Assembly: GCF_900324475.1 (NCBI RefSeq) | Contig: NZ_LT992502.1 | Span: 1,178,001 to 1,242,000, forward strand | Direction of reading: 5' to 3' | DNA length: 64,000 nt | Source of the DNA: Enterobacter bugandensis | Lineage (GTDB): Bacteria; Pseudomonadota; Gammaproteobacteria; Enterobacterales; Enterobacteriaceae | The notes under the pieces: model-generated | Told to the model about the DNA's origin: nothing | What the model saw: the letters and a program-made list of their open reading frames with translations, nothing else | The model's database searches: none | Shown: one piece after another, positions 58,386-64,000 of the stretch | How positions within the stretch are numbered: position 1 is the first letter of the stretch | Layout: every line of letters begins with the position of its first letter | Position numbers and translations under genes: made by a program

Positions 58386-58958
58386 ATGTCAATTCAACCA
58401 GTAGAGTTAAACAAAGCCTATCGTTTATTACAGGTCGGGCCAACCACGATGATATCGGCTAAAAATGATGGCATTGAAAATGTCATGGCAGCGGCCTGGG
58501 TGGGATTAGTAGGCAATAACAAAGTGATGGCTTTTATAGGTCCACAGGCATTTACTCGCGGGCTTGTAGAAAAAAGCGGATATTACGCTGTCCAGATCCC
58601 AGTAGTAAATCAGATGGAAATGGTTTTATATGCTGGAGGCCACAGTTATTCCGACACACCAGATAAAAATAGTAAAATCCCACTATTTTATCAGAAAGAG
58701 TTTGATCTGCCTCTAGTTGAAGGTTGCGCTGGCTGGTTAGTATGTAAGGTCATACCCAATGAAGAAAATGAAAAGCAGCACAACTTGTTCTTGGGGGAAA
58801 TTGTCGGAGCATGGAGTGATGACCGCGTTTTCAGAAATGGGCACTGGATTTTTGATGATGCGCCTGATGAATTACGTACTGTCCATTACGTAGCTGGTGG
58901 ACAGTTTTATGCCATTGGCAAAGGTACAAAATTTAATTATGGTCCGGGAAAAGACTAA
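58386..58958 (+). CDS. Flavin reductase-like domain protein
   Basis: 190 residues of the FMN-binding flavin reductase family (TTMISAKNDGIENVMAAAWVGLVGNNKVMAFIGP, TRGLVEKSGYYAVQIPV). Such proteins use or supply reduced flavin. AT-rich like its divergent LysR partner (128-bp shared promoter region). Substrate unknown. Confidence 0.82.
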   Translation: MSIQPVELNKAYRLLQVGPTTMISAKNDGIENVMAAAWVGLVGNNKVMAFIGPQAFTRGLVEKSGYYAVQIPVVNQMEMVLYAGGHSYSDTPDKNSKIPLFYQKEFDLPLVEGCAGWLVCKVIPNEENEKQHNLFLGEIVGAWSDDRVFRNGHWIFDDAPDELRTVHYVAGGQFYAIGKGTKFNYGPGKD

Positions 58959-58975
58959 TCCTTACTTCTGTATAA

Positions 58976-59000
58976 ATGTAGCCATATAACATGGCTACAT
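58976..59000. terminator. Stem-loop after the flavin reductase gene
   Basis: atgtagccat (58976-58985), ataac, atggctacat (58991-59000): perfect 10-bp stem 17 bp after the stop codon. A second hairpin atgtccg...cggacat lies at 59029-59056. Confidence 0.65.
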
Positions 59001-59137
59001 AGAGGTAGTAGCAAAAAAAACAATTAAGATGTCCGCTTTTCGCTCTTAACGGACATTCAACAAACTACTCTGTACTTTGAGTAAGGCCAAAGTCCTGCTT
59101 TTTACCCCAGCAGAACCCCGGCCACCTATCACCCGCC

Positions 59138-59593
59138 TCAGTGCGCCGTTATATAAGGCTCCTTCACAAACTCCGCCAGCAGCCAGACCATATCATGCAA
59201 CAGCCCGGTGAGTTCTTTCGCCACGCTCGCAGGTAATGTCCCGCCCATTACTGCCAGCGTTAACGCCACGGCATAATCCACCTGTAGCGCCGTTTCTTGC
59301 CAGCACTCTGGCACGCAGGAGGTAATCTTTTCCCCCGCAATGAGCCGTTCCACCAGATACGGTGGAAGTTCTGAGTCACAGCACTCGCGCAGCCGTTTCA
59401 GCGCAGCCAGCAGTCGCTCGCAAAGGGTGGCAAAAGTCACCGCGTCGTCCGTTTCAACCAGCACGCTCACATATGCAGTGCAGGCATCAGCGAGTTCAAA
59501 GAGATCCGCAGACTCAGGCAGTTGCAGGTGGAGAAGGTGATGAACAGCACTTTCTTCAGAAAGTGCATAAGACAGAGAAGGGATAGTTGTCAT
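59138..59593 (-). CDS. Uncharacterised 151-residue protein
   Basis: No family recognised. Predicted all-helical and acidic (LPESADLFELADACTAYVSVLVETDDAVTFATLCERLLAALKRL), with three to four cysteines and a hydrophobic segment (AVALTLAVMGG). No signal peptide. Ribosome site aaggaaaat. A long structured leader lies directly upstream. The pattern of small helical protein plus structured antisense-like leader recalls P4-type phage accessory genes, which is inference. Confidence 0.65.
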   Translation of the reverse strand: MTTIPSLSYALSEESAVHHLLHLQLPESADLFELADACTAYVSVLVETDDAVTFATLCERLLAALKRLRECCDSELPPYLVERLIAGEKITSCVPECWQETALQVDYAVALTLAVMGGTLPASVAKELTGLLHDMVWLLAEFVKEPYITAH

Positions 59594-59634
59594 GTGATTT
59601 TCCTTTTAAAACGTACTCCAGACCACCACATAAG

Positions 59635-59791
59635 TTCCTACGCTCATGGGTGGTTGCGCTGACGGAGGTAGGAATACCGCACATGACTAACGGCCAACCT
59701 TTCGGTTGCTCCGCCAGCGCGACCGTATTTTAACGGGATGAGCGCTGTCGCGACAAAAATAATTGCCGTGTCATGTTATGCGGGTTCCTAC
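59635..59791 (-). ncRNA. Structured leader or antisense-like RNA upstream of the 151-residue gene
   Basis: A 16-bp imperfect stem (59652-59667 with 59709-59724, one mismatch and one G-U) encloses a loop that holds a smaller hairpin (caacc-tttc-ggttg). The heptamer gtaggaa at 59668-59674 can pair with ttcctac at 59635-59641 or at 59785-59791. Such alternative pairings are a feature of C4-type antisense RNAs of P1/P4 phages. Strand of transcription is inferred from the downstream gene. Confidence 0.45.
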
Positions 59792-59914
59792 GCCCGGTTA
59801 CGGATGTGCCGCAACGCAGGCACTTTACGGCGATGAAAAAAGGAAGGAAAGGGGATACCCCTGAATTACATAAGGTTGCTTGCAGGTTTGCGAGGCGGCT
59901 TCCAGAACGGCATT

Positions 59915-60007
59915 GCCGGGTGGCGGCTACGCCTGACCCGGCCTACAAAATCCAAAGCCCCAACAGCGACACGAACCGCAGGCCCGCGCAAGCGAAGCGC
60001 CGCCGGG
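59915..60007. repeat. REP pair (BIME-like) before budR
   Basis: gccgggt-ggcggctacgcctg-acccggc then ctac (59915-59942), and in opposite orientation gcccg...cgggc (59982-60007). Inverted REP pair between two genes, as in enterobacterial BIMEs. Confidence 0.7.
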
Positions 60008-60023
60008 CACCGCCGCGCTGCCG

Positions 60024-60905
60024 TCACCCCTCGCTCAGCATCGCCAAAAACCGCTTCACCGTCCGCGAACGTTCAAAACGCCGCCAGCAGAGCGCGATAT
60101 CGGTATAAAGCTCCGGCGAGCGCAGCGCGTGGTAGGTGACATTCGGTGGTGAAATGGCCGCCATGGATTTCGGCACCAGCGCGAACCCGCCGCCGGCGGA
60201 GACCATGCTCAGGGAAGAGGAAAGCTGCGACGACTGCAGCGCGCGCTGCACGTTTATTCCGGCCCGCTCACAGCAGCCGTAAACCCGGTCATACAGACCC
60301 GGCGCGACCTCCTGCGGGAACAGCACCACCGGCGTATCCCGAAGTTCCTCCAGCGCCAGATCGCCGCACGTCGCCAGAGGATGATCGCGATGCAGCGCCA
60401 CCACCATTGGCTCCCGGTCGAGGATTTTTAATTCGAATACCTTGCTGCTTTCGCACGGCAGGCGCACAAAGGCGATATCCAGCTCACCCTCCGCCAGCAT
60501 CGTGGTCAGCGACGACATGTTGGCTTCCACCTGGTGAACCTGCACTGCCATGTTCTGCACCTGAAACTGGCGGATCAGGGCGAAGATTTTGGGATGAAAA
60601 GCATCCGAACTGGTAATGCCAATTGACAGGCTGCCGTTCAGCCCGCGCGCGATGCCCCGGGCTTTCTCCAGCGCGGCGTCGCTCAGCGCCAGGATCTTAC
60701 AGGCGTCCTCATAGAAGGCTTCTCCCGCCTCGGTCAGCTCCACGCCCCGCGTCAGGCGCCTGAACAGCGGTGTGCCCACTTCCTCTTCGAGCCGTTTGAT
60801 CTGCTGACTCAGAGGAGGCTGTGAAATACCCAGCGCGTTGGCCGCCCTGGTGAAGTGTCGCTCGCGTGCTACCGCGACAAAATAGCGCAGATAACGAAGT
60901 TCCAT
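60024..60905 (-). CDS. budR: BudR, LysR-family regulator of the butanediol operon
   Basis: 293 residues: HTH (MELRYLRYFVAVARERHFTRAANALGISQPPLSQQIKRLEEE) and LysR sensor domain. Divergent from budA, as in Klebsiella and Enterobacter bud loci, where it activates budABC in response to acetate and low pH. Confidence 0.9.
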   Translation of the reverse strand: MELRYLRYFVAVARERHFTRAANALGISQPPLSQQIKRLEEEVGTPLFRRLTRGVELTEAGEAFYEDACKILALSDAALEKARGIARGLNGSLSIGITSSDAFHPKIFALIRQFQVQNMAVQVHQVEANMSSLTTMLAEGELDIAFVRLPCESSKVFELKILDREPMVVALHRDHPLATCGDLALEELRDTPVVLFPQEVAPGLYDRVYGCCERAGINVQRALQSSQLSSSLSMVSAGGGFALVPKSMAAISPPNVTYHALRSPELYTDIALCWRRFERSRTVKRFLAMLSEG

Positions 60906-61007
60906 ATCAAAAACGTCTCAAACCAGCATGGATTCTATATTGGAACTCTCTGCTGAATCGGGTCAACATTTATTTAACCTTTATAAATAAAGTTGAAGAG
61001 GACGAGC

Positions 61008-61790
61008 ATGATGATGCATTCATCTGCATGCGACTGTGAGGCGAGTTTATGCGAGACCCTGCGCGGGTTCTCGGCTCAACATCCTGACAGCGTGATCTAT
61101 CAGACATCGCTAATGAGCGCCCTGCTAAGCGGCGTCTACGAAGGGGAGACCACCATCGCCGACCTGCTGGCACACGGCGATTTTGGCCTCGGCACCTTTA
61201 ACGAGCTGGACGGCGAAATGATTGCCTTCAGCAGCCAGGTATACCAGCTGCGCGCCGACGGCAGCGCCCGCGCCGCGAAGCCGGAGCAAAAAACGCCGTT
61301 CGCGGTGATGACCTGGTTCCAGCCGCAGTACCGCAAAACCTTCGACGGGCCGGTCAGCCGTCAGCAGATCCACGATGTGATCGACCAGCAGATCCCCTCC
61401 GATAATCTGTTCTGCGCGCTGCGCATCGACGGCAACTTCCGCCACGCGCACACCCGCACCGTACCGCGCCAGACGCCGCCGTATCGGGCGATGACCGACG
61501 TGCTGGACGACCAGCCGGTGTTCCGCTTTAACCAGCGCGAGGGCGTGCTGGTGGGGTTCCGTACCCCGCAGCATATGCAGGGGATAAACGTGGCGGGCTA
61601 TCACGAACACTTCATCACCGACGACCGACAGGGCGGCGGCCATCTGCTCGACTATCAGCTGGAGAGCGGCGTGCTTACCTTCGGTGAAATTCACAAGCTG
61701 ATGATCGACCTGCCTGCCGACAGCGCGTTTTTACAGGCCAACCTGCACCCCAGCAACCTTGATGCGGCTATCCGCGCCGTTGAAAACTAA
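61008..61790 (+). CDS. budA: BudA alpha-acetolactate decarboxylase
   Basis: 260 residues from the first of two adjacent ATGs (61008), spaced six bases after gagg. Family motifs: [30 protein letters not shown], and the zinc histidine set HAHTR plus [16 protein letters not shown]. It converts alpha-acetolactate to acetoin in the cytoplasm. First gene of budABC. Confidence 0.96.
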   Translation: MMMHSSACDCEASLCETLRGFSAQHPDSVIYQTSLMSALLSGVYEGETTIADLLAHGDFGLGTFNELDGEMIAFSSQVYQLRADGSARAAKPEQKTPFAVMTWFQPQYRKTFDGPVSRQQIHDVIDQQIPSDNLFCALRIDGNFRHAHTRTVPRQTPPYRAMTDVLDDQPVFRFNQREGVLVGFRTPQHMQGINVAGYHEHFITDDRQGGGHLLDYQLESGVLTFGEIHKLMIDLPADSAFLQANLHPSNLDAAIRAVEN

Positions 61791-61803
61791 CAGGAGTACT
61801 ACC

Positions 61804-64000
<2,197 letters not shown>

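Overview
The window is chromosomal DNA of an Enterobacter, most likely the Enterobacter cloacae complex. The core gene order follows the E. coli 11-13 min region (cnoX-ybbO-tesA-ybbAP, selU-purK-purE-lpxH, ppiB/cysS, ybcI, ybcJ, folD, fimbrial cluster-fimZ, argU, pheP, ybdG, nfsB, ybdF, ybdJ, ybdK). The nitroreductase is almost the classical E. cloacae NfsB as I recall it, and the ramR-romA-ramA locus and the budR/budABC butanediol operon are typical of Enterobacter/Klebsiella. GC is high apart from a few AT-rich accessory stretches.

Layout: 1-4.8 kb, co-chaperone, short-chain reductase, thioesterase TesA and the YbbAP ABC exporter. 5-6.1 kb, a porin where E. coli K-12 has rhsD. 6.2-12.5 kb, housekeeping genes (selU, purK/purE with a PurR operator, lpxH, ppiB, cysS, ybcI). 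12.5-15.2 kb, a sugar PTS permease with a MalI-like regulator and two tandem operators. 15.3-26 kb, ybcJ, folD and a Salmonella-type fim locus (major pilin, FimI-like, chaperone, usher, adhesin, minor pilin, FimZ, FimY-like, EAL protein) ending at tRNA-Arg argU, which is followed by a decayed tyrosine-integrase C-terminus.

26.3-36.8 kb: TonB siderophore receptor with a Fur-like box, a Tat-exported PhoX phosphatase, pheP, then a transporter/isomerase/dehydrogenase/LacI cluster with two GalR-type operators inserted between pheP and ybdG. 36.8-45.7 kb: ybdG, an MFS pump with a divergent XRE regulator, a RelE/HigA-type toxin-antitoxin pair, an unknown protein, nfsB, ybdF, the ramR-romA-ramA multidrug-resistance regulatory locus with its RamR operator, and ybdJ. 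45.8-54.3 kb: a new-looking 36-residue membrane protein, a P2-type ATPase, an RND efflux pair without an outer-membrane channel, and ybdK.

54.3-59.6 kb is mosaic: a PanE-like reductase, an orphan type VI secretion module (Hcp, Tlde1-like L,D-transpeptidase effector, periplasmic immunity protein), a scarred duplicate of ybdK/panE that marks how the module entered, an AT-rich LysR/flavin-reductase pair, and an unknown 151-residue protein with a strongly structured leader. 60-64 kb is the acetoin/2,3-butanediol locus (BudR, BudA, BudB, start of BudC).

Two families of short palindromic repeats are scattered between genes. No rRNA, CRISPR array or intact insertion sequence was seen. Assignments rest on reading the translations and on memory of the families; no database search was run.
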